64,000 nucleotides of DNA from G963677085 sp963677085 (GTDB taxonomy: Bacteria; Planctomycetota; Planctomycetia; Pirellulales; Thermoguttaceae): NCBI GenBank assembly GCA_963677085.2, contig CAXXFH010000004.1:3782001-3846000 (forward strand). The letters are read 5' to 3'. Shown piece after piece: positions 44,815 through 53,186 of this stretch. Under the pieces are notes generated by a model. That model was not told where the DNA came from, did no database searches, and saw only the letters and a program-made list of their open reading frames with translations. Every line of letters starts with the position of its first letter. Position 1 is the stretch's first letter. A program made the position numbers and the translations under genes.

Positions 44815-45290
44815 CTGGCAGGCCCTGCTTGCACGATAGGACTGAACTGGGGGGCTTGCGAAGTCCGCCGACCCAACGGTCGAGGCTTCTGGCTTGAGGT
44901 GGGCGGTCTGGGCCATGCCCGTTGGCCATTGGTCGATACATCCAAACCCTCGGCGATTCGCGGCGTAAAAATGCCGAGAGCCTCGCTCGACAAGTATAGC
45001 ACGTTCGTCCAGTTGCTGCTCATCAACTGACACGACGATAGGCCGTCCGTAAAGAATGTTCGCCACAACCGGCGTATTCATCACCGTAATTTCCCCTTTG
45101 ACCGAGGGGAAACCGCGTCCTAAGCTTGACTACCGCCAACGAGATAAGTCATGGGCAGGCGGCTTATGGAAACCGGGCCCTCCGCGAGCAACCTCCAAAC
45201 TTCCCACCCCGCCGACGGAAGTTACCGCAAATCCCGGGAGAACTCAGGTTGGAATGGATCCCAGCCGCAGAACAAAGGCGACCCCCTCCG
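44815..45290. other. Divergent intergenic stretch, nothing recognised
   Basis: Frames extending from both flanking genes are open here but do not resemble protein families. No clear promoter, hairpin or repeat was identified. Confidence 0.4.
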
Positions 45291-45752
45291 ATGCATCCCA
45301 ACGCGCTCTCCGATTTTTCAGTACTTCCCCGCCCCGAGGTTCTGTGCACACCGAAGGCACAGCAACTGAAAATCCTCATCATCGACCAGGACGACGCCAC
45401 CAGTGGCATCCTCTCTCGTCAACTCCAACAACAGGGCTACACAACCTCGATGGCACGCTCCGGCGCCACCGGCCTGCAAAAGGCCCAAATCGAACGCCCC
45501 AACCTCGTGCTGCTCGACACGCGACTACCCGACCTCGATGGCTACTGCGTTTGCGAGCGATTGGCCGACGCCTCGGGCACGTGTACCATACCGGTGATCA
45601 TGCTCAGCCGAGCGGCGGGACGCGACACCGTGCGGCGTAGTCGGGCAGCCGGATGTCACTACTTCCTGCGAAAGCCCTACGATCCGAACGTCCTGCTGAC
45701 ATTGATCCACCAAGCGATCCACGAAGCCCAGAACCCACCGATCGATCTGTAA
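45291..45752 (+). CDS. Stand-alone response regulator receiver
   Basis: The 153-residue protein has about 25 extra N-terminal residues, then a receiver domain. Acidic residues are in LIIDQDDAT, the phospho-acceptor Asp in VLLDTRLPDLDGY, the Ser/Thr switch in VIMLSRA, and the Lys in LRKPYDPN. There is no output domain, so it probably acts through a partner, such as a histidine kinase elsewhere. The start at 45291 lacks a strong ribosome site, and upstream in-frame ATGs exist. Confidence 0.85.
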   Translation: MHPNALSDFSVLPRPEVLCTPKAQQLKILIIDQDDATSGILSRQLQQQGYTTSMARSGATGLQKAQIERPNLVLLDTRLPDLDGYCVCERLADASGTCTIPVIMLSRAAGRDTVRRSRAAGCHYFLRKPYDPNVLLTLIHQAIHEAQNPPIDL

Positions 45753-46042
45753 CACGATCGGAAAAGGCCCGCACACACGTTACGAAGTCCCAAGGACCGA
45801 TTTGCTAAGCGATTGTGTGGCAAGGGGTTAGGAAACGAAGTCCACCACGGAAACGTGGCAAGCGACCGCGCGACCACCGGCCTTGGCTTCGCAGGCAATT
45901 CCCTCAAGTTATGTTCTCTGCCTTTTCGGCGGTTCTTCCGACGAATCGCTGAAACGGCACGGCCGGCGAAGTCGTCCACCGTGGCGAACTTCTCTGGCGT
46001 CGACAGGGGTTTCTGGTCGATGTAGCCACGGTTGCGACCCCC

Positions 46043-46072
46043 TTGCAGCCCGTCTGCTGGCTTTGCTATACT
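46043..46072 (+). promoter_or_regulatory. Candidate sigma-70-type promoter
   Basis: TTGCAG (46043-46048), an 18-base spacer and TATACT (46067-46072). Transcription would start near 46079 and read through the 94-bp repeat to the small basic protein gene. Confidence 0.5.
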
Positions 46073-46120
46073 ATTGGGCTCCCCCGATTTGCGATTGGCC
46101 GATTGGGGGCTTTTGATACC

Positions 46121-46213
46121 TGCATTAATAATGATCGTTTCGGAAAGCCGAACGCCTGGAAATCCAGGCTCCCGTTGGTCGCCCTCCGCTCATTGGCTAT
46201 GCAGGCCTCAATA
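46121..46213 (+). repeat. 94-bp dispersed repeat, copy 2
   Basis: It is nearly identical to the minus strand of 18856-18949, including the CCTGGAAATCCAGG hairpin and the CTCCCGTTGGTCGCC core. It lies in the leader of the small basic protein gene. Confidence 0.85.
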
Positions 46214-46276
46214 ACGGGAGTCGTTCGGCGGCAGCAAGCCATACCATCCATACCAATCAGACAAACGGAGAGTTGC

Positions 46277-46363
46277 GTGGGAACGAAGAAAAGCGGTAAG
46301 GGCCGTCGCAAAATCGGCCGCAAAAAACGTCGCATGCGGTCGAAGATTCGTCACCGCAAGTGA
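46277..46363 (+). CDS. 28-residue highly basic protein
   Basis: A GTG start (46277) is preceded by a GGAGA ribosome site at the right distance. The protein reads MGTKKSGKGRRKIGRKKRRM, then RSKIRHRK, with about 60% Lys/Arg and no acidic residues. Such peptides are typical of ribosome-embedded proteins (for example the THX or COX24/mS38-like classes), where they fill gaps between rRNA helices. I cannot assign it to either. It is a single gene with its own promoter candidate and was too short for ordinary gene calling. Confidence 0.7.
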   Translation: MGTKKSGKGRRKIGRKKRRMRSKIRHRK

Positions 46364-46845
46364 TAAACGCCTAGGAAGAGCTGCCCCGTATTTCCAGCAC
46401 TACGGGAGGGACACGGCAAAGCGATTCTGCGCGTGCTCCCCTTGCTCTTCCGTGGGGCTGCTTTCCTGCGGGGCAAAAGCCTTCCTGTTGTCCATTCGGG
46501 CGGCATAGCACCACGGCCACACCACCGGCCGCTAGTGGTCTGCCGCCAGATTGCTCTGCCGGCATGGCATGCTGGTATCCTCTTTTTTCAGCCCGACAGG
46601 GGCGACCGTTGTTGGCTGCGCCCAACTCGTCGGCATCCTTCGCACGTGCGCCGATGGCGTGCGGTCTCGCTGCGGCCGTTTCTCGTGGTCGTTTCTCGGC
46701 GGCACGCCCGACAAATGGCCCCTTTTCTCCGAACGAATCGCACAACTTCTCCGATCGAATCGCGCAAGGAAAAGTTCCCTTGATTGAGTGTGCGATTACC
46801 CCCCGTTGGCCGCGCCAGGCATCGATTCTCTGAGCTACAGTTGAG
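46364..46845. other. Intergenic stretch, nothing recognised
   Basis: I see no protein-like frame or named repeat in these 482 bases between the small basic protein and the HDOD gene. Confidence 0.4.
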
Positions 46846-48585
46846 ATGTGGAATCCTTCCACCACGGCTCATTTTCTCGACCACCGGCCCTTCAAACGCA
46901 CCCCAGCGGCAATGCGCGACCTAACCCTGACTCTCGATCGACTTGTAGAACGTGCCGGCCAGCTTTACAGCTTGCCGGCCGTCGCCATGAAGGTGCTCGA
47001 TCTGACCAACAACCCCCAGGTCGACACTCGAGCCTTGAAGGATTGCATCGAGAACGACCCGGCGCTGACCAGCAAGATCCTCCGCGTGGTCAACAGCGCG
47101 CTGTTCGGCCTCAGCCGCGAAGTCTCCGATCTGAATCAGGCTCTGGCGCTGCTGGGAACCAAGCCCCTGAAACTACTGGTGCTGGGTTTCAGCCTTCCAG
47201 CCGGGCTCTTTCAGAATGTGGCGGCCGATGTTCTGACACACTACTGGCGTCACACCCTGATTCGCGCCGTCGCCGCCCGGGAACTGAGCGAATCGGTCTG
47301 GAGAATGCCCGGCGACGACGCCTTCATCGCCGGTTTACTGCAAGACTTGGGCATGCTGCTGTTGATCCAGGAACTCGGAGAACCCTACCAGCGGGTGATC
47401 GAGAAGACCTGCGCCGAAGGCCTGGATCTGGCAACCATCGAAGTCGAGTCGATGGGCTTCGATCACACGATGCTCACCGCTCGGCTGCTCGCCCACTGGG
47501 GCCTGCCAGACATGCTTGTCGAAACCGTCCAATGGCGCCGCCTCGCCGCCGAAGACCGCAAACCGCTCGACCCGGTGCTGCCGCAGATTCTCCATTTGGC
47601 CGAATTGCTGGCCCAATTGCTGGCCGACAAACGCAACGAAGCCCTGGCCGAGTTGCTCGACGCCACACGCCTGCTCGACAAGCTCAACAAGGTGCAGCTT
47701 GAAGCGATGGTAATCGGGCTCCAGGCAACCGTACGGGAACTGGCCAACGTGCTTTCGCTCCAATTGCCCGAGGGCGTCGATTATCGCGACATTCTCATTC
47801 AGGCACATGCCCAACTGTCCCAAGTTGCCGATAGCGCAGCCTCGGACCTGCTGGCAATTCGCACCAACAACCGAACGGGTCTCGAAAACAGCCAATGGCT
47901 TGGCGAAATCAACCAGTTGGCCGAAGCCGTGGCACAAGCCACGACACACCACACGTCCAACAACCCTACGCCGACACCTCCATTGCCCGCAGGCGACGCC
48001 GTCGAGGTATCTCGAACGATAACCACGGCCATGGGCATGGCAACCGACGCCACGACGGCCACCTGCGAACCGGCTCACACCCGGCCGACTCCCACGACCA
48101 ACAACCATTTACAGGCCGAACTCGAACACCAAATCGCCGTGGCCGTAGCCGCTTGCCGACAGGCCCGGTGTGCGGTCAGCGTCGTGCTCGTACAACTCGA
48201 TCATCCAGAGCAATTCGGCTCGAAATTTGGAGACGAAGCCCTGGCCGAGTTGCGCGACCAACTGGAGCAGGTGTGTCGTACGGTGAACGACCGCTACACG
48301 GTCTGTATCTCGCGGGGCGATGCGGGCGTAGCCCTGATTCTGCCCGGCTGCGAACGCCGACAAGCCATCGAGCTGGGCAACCAAATCATCGCCGAGGCTC
48401 GACACTTGACCCCCGCGGACGTCGGGCCGAATCAACATCGGCTGTCAGTCAGCGTGGGCGTGGCCACCGTCTCGCTTCCGCCAAAGAACTTCCCGGCCAA
48501 CGATCTGCTAACCGCCGCCGACCGCTGTCTTTACGGCTCTCTGACCTCCGGGGGTGGGGTGGTCAAGAGCATCGAGATCTACTAA
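46846..48585 (+). CDS. HDOD protein with degenerate C-terminal GGDEF domain
   Basis: The 579-residue protein starts at ATG 46846; a second ATG at 46912 (MRDLTLTLDRLVERAG) may be the true start since the HDOD fold begins there. Residues about 30-225 form an HDOD domain (LPAVAMKVLDLTNNPQVD, DPALTSKILRVVNSALFG, DAFIAGLLQDLGML), a non-catalytic HD-like signalling unit. After a linker rich in Thr and Pro (about 360-430), the last 150 residues resemble GGDEF. The signature reads SRGDAGVAL, so cyclase activity is not expected. It may bind cyclic di-GMP or act as an adaptor. Confidence 0.85.
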   Translation: MWNPSTTAHFLDHRPFKRTPAAMRDLTLTLDRLVERAGQLYSLPAVAMKVLDLTNNPQVDTRALKDCIENDPALTSKILRVVNSALFGLSREVSDLNQALALLGTKPLKLLVLGFSLPAGLFQNVAADVLTHYWRHTLIRAVAARELSESVWRMPGDDAFIAGLLQDLGMLLLIQELGEPYQRVIEKTCAEGLDLATIEVESMGFDHTMLTARLLAHWGLPDMLVETVQWRRLAAEDRKPLDPVLPQILHLAELLAQLLADKRNEALAELLDATRLLDKLNKVQLEAMVIGLQATVRELANVLSLQLPEGVDYRDILIQAHAQLSQVADSAASDLLAIRTNNRTGLENSQWLGEINQLAEAVAQATTHHTSNNPTPTPPLPAGDAVEVSRTITTAMGMATDATTATCEPAHTRPTPTTNNHLQAELEHQIAVAVAACRQARCAVSVVLVQLDHPEQFGSKFGDEALAELRDQLEQVCRTVNDRYTVCISRGDAGVALILPGCERRQAIELGNQIIAEARHLTPADVGPNQHRLSVSVGVATVSLPPKNFPANDLLTAADRCLYGSLTSGGGVVKSIEIY

Positions 48586-48976
48586 CGGCCGTTTCAGAAC
48601 CCGGCTTCGGGTTCATACGTCCGCTGAACGAACGATCTCGGCATCAGTCGAAACGGCTTCTGGCTTTCATCGCAAACGGCAATAACCTTTGCGATTCCTG
48701 CCGAAAAAACCGGTGGGTTCTATCGGCGCCCGGCTTGCTCATGTAATTTTATGTGTTACATAACGCCCGCCTAACACGCCTCTGATAATGTTGCGGGCAA
48801 ATATTAACACAGGCCGAGGCAGCGGCCGAGCCGGCAACCCCGCCATTGGTAGTGCAATCTGCCGTGGCCTGCCTGGCAAAACGGTCGCCGATACACCTCG
48901 ACTGCCTCGGTCATGGCGCAACGGCCATAGCGCAAACGGAACAGAGAACGACGGTACAGAGAAAGCAGGAGAAAAC
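48586..48976. other. Intergenic stretch before btaA
   Basis: It starts with copy C of the ACCCGGCTTCGGG repeat (48591-48657). The rest has no evident gene. A TTTATGTGTTACATAACG segment near 48748-48765 contains TGTTACATAACG, a partial palindrome close to the btaA start. Confidence 0.45.
48591..48657 (+). repeat. Dispersed 'ACCCGGCTTCGGGTTC' repeat, copy C
   Basis: It reads GTTTCAGAACCCGGCTTCGG, GTTCATACGTCCGCTGAACG, AACGATCTCGGCATCAGTCG. It aligns with 5731-5815 and 41702-41780. Confidence 0.75.
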
Positions 48977-50167
48977 ATGTCGGTTTCGCAGTGGATTAGC
49001 GGTCGCGTCTTCAATTTCGTCCATCAAAACAACCTGGTGTACAACACATGCTGGGAAGATCCGCGACTGGATCGGGTAGCCCTGGACTTGAAGTCCGACG
49101 ACAACGTGCTGGTAATCACCTCGGCCGGTTGCAACGCGTTGGACTACGCGTTGACCGAAGCGAATCACGTCTACGCGGTCGACATGAATCCTCGGCAAAA
49201 CGCCCTATTGGAACTGAAGATCTCGGCCATCAAGAATCTCGACTTCGAGCCCTTCTTTCAAATGTTCGGACGAGGACGGCTTTCCGGTATTCGAACAATT
49301 TACGACCAGAAGTTGCGCTCGTCGCTGTCGCCCTTCTCGCAGAGGTACTGGGACCGTCGAATCAGCTTTTTCGACAATCGCCGCCGACCGTTCTATTTTC
49401 GCGGCACCTCGGGCATGTTCGCGCGGATGATGAATCTCTACGTCGACCGCATCGTACGATTGCGGCCCTGGGTCGAAGCCATCCTCAACGCCCAATCACT
49501 GGGTGAGCAACAGCAAATCTACGACAACCACCTACGTGATCGCTTCTGGACCAAGCCGGTGCGGTTCGCCATGAATCGCGACACCACGCTCTCGCTGGTC
49601 GGAGTGCCCAAGGCACAGCGCAATCAAGTAGAGCAGCAGTACGAGGGCAGCATCGCCCGATTCGTACAAGACTGCGTCGAGGCCGTACTCACCCGACTCC
49701 CGCTGAACGACAACTACTTTTGGCGCGTTTACATGACGGGCGAGTACACACACGAGTGTTGTCCCGAGTACCTGAAAGCAGAGAACTTCCAAAAACTCAA
49801 GAGCGGTCTGGCCGATCGGGTGACCGTCCACACCGACTCCGTACAGGGTTTTCTCGAAAGCCACGACGTGGCCATCTCGCGCTTCGTGCTGCTGGACCAC
49901 ATGGACTGGCTCTCGGAAAAATACTTCGCCGCCCTGGAAGCCGAATGGCAAGCCATCCTCGGGCGAGCCACGCCCGACGCCCGACTCATCTGGCGCAGCG
50001 GCGGCCTGCGGACCGACTACGTGGACCGTGTCGGCGTGATGATCGAGGGCCGTCGCCGCGAGGTGGGCGAGTTGCTCACTTACCACCAAGACCTGGCCGC
50101 CGAACTGCACGAACAGTGTCGCGTACACACCTACGGCAGCTTCTACATCGCTGATTTGGCGGCCTAA
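48977..50167 (+). CDS. btaA: Diacylglycerol 3-amino-3-carboxypropyltransferase (betaine lipid synthesis)
   Basis: AGGAG precedes the ATG at 48977. The 396-residue protein is a DUF3419/BtaA family member: NTCWEDPRLDRVALDL, the SAM-binding VLVITSAGCNALDYAL (about 38-53) and AVDMNPRQNALLELK, then FRGTSGMFA, LNDNYFWRVYMTGEY and RFVLLDHMDWL. BtaA moves the aminocarboxypropyl group of SAM to diacylglycerol, giving DGHS. The next gene encodes the matching N-methyltransferase, so the cell should make betaine lipid DGTS, a phosphorus-free membrane lipid often induced by phosphate shortage. Confidence 0.93.
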   Translation: MSVSQWISGRVFNFVHQNNLVYNTCWEDPRLDRVALDLKSDDNVLVITSAGCNALDYALTEANHVYAVDMNPRQNALLELKISAIKNLDFEPFFQMFGRGRLSGIRTIYDQKLRSSLSPFSQRYWDRRISFFDNRRRPFYFRGTSGMFARMMNLYVDRIVRLRPWVEAILNAQSLGEQQQIYDNHLRDRFWTKPVRFAMNRDTTLSLVGVPKAQRNQVEQQYEGSIARFVQDCVEAVLTRLPLNDNYFWRVYMTGEYTHECCPEYLKAENFQKLKSGLADRVTVHTDSVQGFLESHDVAISRFVLLDHMDWLSEKYFAALEAEWQAILGRATPDARLIWRSGGLRTDYVDRVGVMIEGRRREVGELLTYHQDLAAELHEQCRVHTYGSFYIADLAA

Positions 50168-50368
50168 GCGCGACATCTCCTCCCCCCCTCACGACGAGAG
50201 GCCCAGAGCGAGAGTATCGCATATCACCGCCCCCAAGCCACCGGCTGCGGCCGGTGGGACTTGCGAAATTCTCCACGCTCTCGGCCCTGAACTCGGAAGA
50301 TTGTGCTCAATTTCTGCCTCCTCTACCTCCTCTGCCCTCCGATCCCTGTCCCCTGCTACAATACGGCC

Positions 50369-51097
50369 ATGAGCATCACCTCCGACCTTCGTATTCTTTA
50401 CCACCTGGCGCTGAAGCCCGTGCGGGGAAGCAATCATGCTGCGCGGATGGAATCGTTCTACGCCGGGCAGGCCGAGGCCTACGACGACTTCCGCCGCCGG
50501 TTGTTACAGGGCCGTGAAGAACTGTGGCAAGCGCTCGACGTGCCCGACGACGGCGTTTGGGTCGACATGGGCGGAGGCACAGGGGCGAACCTCGATTACT
50601 TCGGACCGAAGATCGAACGGCTTCGGAAGGTCTACGTCGTGGACCTTTCGCCTTCGTTGCTCAAGGTGGCCCAGAAGCGAATGGACGATCGCGGTTGGTC
50701 GAACGCCAAGGCCGTCGAGGCCGACGCCACTGCGTATCAGCCGCCCGAGGGTGGAGTGGACGTGGTCACCTTCTCCTATTCGTTGACCATGATTCCCGAC
50801 TGGTTTGCCGCAGTGGACAACGCTCTGAAGATGCTCAAGCCGGGCGGGCGGATTGGGGTGGTCGACTTCTACGTTTCTCGCAAGCATGCAGCCGAGGGAC
50901 ACCAGCGTCACCGCTGGTTCACCCGATCGTTCTGGCCCGTGTGGTTCGCCAGCGACAACGTCTTTCCGTCGGCCGACCATGTGCCCTACCTGCACCGTCA
51001 CTTCAAGCCGTTGCGGTTTGCGGAACATCGGGCGAAGGTTCCCTACCTGCCGCTGATGCGCGTGCCATATTACGTGTTTGTGGGGCAGAAGGGGTAA
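50369..51097 (+). CDS. btaB: DGHS N-methyltransferase (BtaB-like)
   Basis: The 242-residue protein has a class I SAM methyltransferase core: VWVDMGGGTGANLDYFG (about 67-83), VYVVDLSPSLLKVAQKR, VVTFSYSLTMIPDWF and LKPGGRIGVVDFYVS. The HRWFTRSFWPVWFASDNVFPS segment is typical of BtaB. It would trimethylate the DGHS made by BtaA to give DGTS. TACAAT at 50357-50362 ends six bases before the ATG (50369) and there is no ribosome site, so a leaderless transcript is possible in addition to read-through from btaA. Confidence 0.9.
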   Translation: MSITSDLRILYHLALKPVRGSNHAARMESFYAGQAEAYDDFRRRLLQGREELWQALDVPDDGVWVDMGGGTGANLDYFGPKIERLRKVYVVDLSPSLLKVAQKRMDDRGWSNAKAVEADATAYQPPEGGVDVVTFSYSLTMIPDWFAAVDNALKMLKPGGRIGVVDFYVSRKHAAEGHQRHRWFTRSFWPVWFASDNVFPSADHVPYLHRHFKPLRFAEHRAKVPYLPLMRVPYYVFVGQKG

Positions 51098-51411
51098 CGC
51101 TCTGACGGTTGGTCGTTCGGCGTTTGGGTGGTGAGGCCCGTGGTCATTCCCCGCGACCACTGGTCGCGGCTTTGCATGAGGTTGGGAATCGTCCGACTTT
51201 CGGCCAACTGCGTACTTCCCACCACCTGTGCCCCCTACCCGCTGTCAAACTTTGACGGTTGTGTGGATTCTTTCTGATTTGCCACCTGTAGCGGGGCAAC
51301 GTCTTTTTCAGGTGTTCGTGCCATCGGTGGTCGATTTCCGGTAGTAGGAGTTGTAATGGTTTTCGCAGTTGTGCTGCCAACGGCTCCTGCCCTTCGTTTG
51401 GAGATAACACC
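51098..51411. other. Intergenic stretch
   Basis: Nothing gene-like is seen. A CGCGACCACTGGTCGCGG hairpin (51149-51166) is present without a T tract, 51 bases after the btaB stop codon. A ribosome site for the next short gene lies at its end. Confidence 0.45.
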
Positions 51412-51501
51412 ATGGACGCCAAGACGACCGTCACCCGGGAAGAACTCCTGCTGACCGCCGTACTCGTGGCGGCCACGATAAGCCTCGTGGTGTTTGGGTA
51501 A
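51412..51501 (+). CDS. 29-residue single-helix membrane protein
   Basis: GGAG with good spacing precedes the ATG at 51412. The peptide begins MDAKTTVTREELLLTAVLVA and continues ATISLVVFG: a charged N-terminus, then one hydrophobic helix of about 17 residues, as in small membrane regulators. A strong terminator follows 90 bases later (51591-51629), so this is a self-contained transcription unit. It is too short for standard gene calling. No homologue was recognised. Confidence 0.6.
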   Translation: MDAKTTVTREELLLTAVLVAATISLVVFG

Positions 51502-51590
51502 GACTATCCCCCCTTGCCCCGGCATCACTTTCGCGGCATCACTGCCACCTGCCCACCGATCGTACCCACCGGCATGACTCACCTGCCAGC

Positions 51591-51629
51591 GCCCGGCCTT
51601 GGTTTCTGACCGAGGCCGGGCGTGTTTTT
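51591..51629 (+). terminator. Intrinsic terminator of the 29-residue gene
   Basis: GCCCGGCCT (51591-51599) pairs with AGGCCGGGC (51613-51621), extended by a G-U and a G-C pair. GTGTTTTT follows. Confidence 0.88.
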
Positions 51630-51640
51630 GCGCGGTGGGT

Positions 51641-51705
51641 TGCGAAGCCGCAAGTGGTGACAGCGCGACCACGTCCCAAATCATAAATCCCAAATCGCCA
51701 ATCCT
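51641..51705 (+). repeat. 'CCCAAATCATAAATCCCAAATC' repeat, copy 1
   Basis: Preceded by GTTGCGAAGCCGCAAG, the repeat has an almost identical copy at 61728-61785. Shorter relatives are at 35015-35037 and, inverted, at 111-140. Confidence 0.75.
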
Positions 51706-51821
51706 CTCCCCCCCTTCCTGCCCCGTTGTCGGAGCTGGGACCGCGCGATACACTGACCGTTTCCTTTCGCGCAAATCCCCCGTTTTCTGGGGAAATTCCT
51801 CCTTTTTCCAGCAACGCATCC

Positions 51822-53054
51822 ATGAGTGACCCCTACTTTCAGCAGCTATTCGCCGACCGGATCGGTGGCGCCGACTACGGTAAAGGCACGGAAATCTACA
51901 AGTTCGAGAAGATTAAAAGGGCAAAGCGCAAGGCCCTGGCCGATCATCCCGAGCGGAAGCTGGTCGACTTCGGCATCGGCGAAAACGACGAGATGGCCCC
52001 CCCCGTGGCGCGGGAAGTGATGGCCCAAGCCATCAACCGGCCCGAGAACCGGGGCTATGCCGACAACGGCATTGCCGAGTTCAAAGAAGCAGCCGCCCGA
52101 TTGATGAAGCGCGAATACGGTGTCGAACTTGATCCCGTGACCGAGGTAAATCACTGCATTGGCTCGAAAACGGCCTTGGCGATGCTGCCCGCCGCGTTCA
52201 TCAACCCGGGCGATGTGACGCTGATGACCACGCCCGGCTATCCCGTGGCCGGCACCCACACGAAATACTACGGTGGCGAGGTCCATAGCCTTCCGCTGTT
52301 GGCCCAAAACGACTTCCTGCCCGATCTGGACTCGATTCCCGAGGATATCTGCCGCCGGGCGAAGCTGATGGTGTTGAACTACCCCAACAGCCCGACCGGC
52401 AAGGTCGCCACCCGGGAGTTTTTCTCCCGAGTTGTCGAGTTTGCCAAGAAAAACCAAGTGGTTGTGGTGCAAGACGCCGCCCATATCGTGCTCACGTTCG
52501 AGGGCGAGCCGCTGAGTTTCCTCCAGGTGCCGGGGGCGAAGGACGTGGGCGTCGAGGTCCACTCGCTCTCGAAGGGCTGGAACATGATCGGCTGGCGGAT
52601 GGGTTGGGTCTGCGGCAACGCCCGAATCGTGCGAGCGTTTGCCGACATCAAAGACAACTGCGACTCGGGCCAGTTCATCGCGATCCAGAAAGCGGCCGCC
52701 GCCGCGTTGGACGACGTGGAAGTTCCGCGAGCCACGCGAAAGAAATATCACCGCCGATTGCAGAAGCTGGTCGAAACGCTCAACCGTTGCGGGTTCGACT
52801 GCAAGATGCCGGGCGGAACCTACTTTCTCTACACCCCCAGTCCCAAGGGGGTCGACGGAGGGCCCGCATTCGACGACGCGGAGGCCGCCTCGCAATATTT
52901 GATCACCGAACACTCGATTTGTACGGTGCCCTGGGACAACGCTGGACCATTTCTGCGGTTCTCGGTCACCTACGAAGCGGCCGATGAAGCGGCCGAAGAC
53001 GCCCTGATGACCGAAACCGAACAACGGCTCAAACAGATCAAGCTACAATTTTAA
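51822..53054 (+). CDS. dapL: LL-diaminopimelate aminotransferase
   Basis: The 410-residue PLP enzyme converts tetrahydrodipicolinate directly to LL-diaminopimelate, bypassing the succinylase or acetylase steps of lysine and peptidoglycan synthesis. It carries the family's DFGIGENDEMAPP opening, GYPVAGTHTKYYGG, LNYPNSPTGKVA, and the PLP lysine in SLSKGWNMIGWRMGW (Lys251). Length and order are those of DapL. DapL is frequent in the PVC group and chlamydiae. A hairpin repeat follows the stop codon. Confidence 0.9.
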   Translation: MSDPYFQQLFADRIGGADYGKGTEIYKFEKIKRAKRKALADHPERKLVDFGIGENDEMAPPVAREVMAQAINRPENRGYADNGIAEFKEAAARLMKREYGVELDPVTEVNHCIGSKTALAMLPAAFINPGDVTLMTTPGYPVAGTHTKYYGGEVHSLPLLAQNDFLPDLDSIPEDICRRAKLMVLNYPNSPTGKVATREFFSRVVEFAKKNQVVVVQDAAHIVLTFEGEPLSFLQVPGAKDVGVEVHSLSKGWNMIGWRMGWVCGNARIVRAFADIKDNCDSGQFIAIQKAAAAALDDVEVPRATRKKYHRRLQKLVETLNRCGFDCKMPGGTYFLYTPSPKGVDGGPAFDDAEAASQYLITEHSICTVPWDNAGPFLRFSVTYEAADEAAEDALMTETEQRLKQIKLQF

Positions 53055-53059
53055 TAGAT

Positions 53060-53098
53060 TGCTCCTCTCCCCGTGGGAGAGGGGCCGGGAGTGAGGGC
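53060..53098. repeat. 'CTCTCCCCGTGGGAGAGGGGCCGG' type hairpin repeat
   Basis: CTCTCCC and GGGAGAG form a hairpin directly after dapL. It belongs with 28284-28325 and 39528-39576. Confidence 0.65.
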
Positions 53099-53186
53099 GT
53101 TTTGCTGGTTCCGAAGCTCCGGCTTGGGAATCAGAAGGATGCTCAGAGGCAACGGAACGGAACATCGAGAGCAAGAGGAGAAGGCC

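Larger units (their letters stand above)
45753..46276. other. Leader region with promoter and 94-bp repeat
   Basis: There is no gene in the first 520 bases after the response regulator. A candidate promoter (46043-46072) and a 94-bp repeat (46121-46213) precede the 28-residue basic protein gene. Confidence 0.5.
51502..51821. other. Intergenic stretch with terminator and repeat
   Basis: It contains the terminator at 51591-51629 and a copy of the 'GCGAAGCCGCAAG...CCCAAATCATAAATCCCAAATC' repeat at 51641-51705, shared with 61728-61785. Confidence 0.6.

Noticed and set aside
50233..50260. Hairpin CCACCGGCTGCGGCCGGTGG after btaA
   Set aside because: The stem resembles the terminator at 34974-34997 but there is no T tract, so it may be a decayed copy and I do not list it as a terminator.
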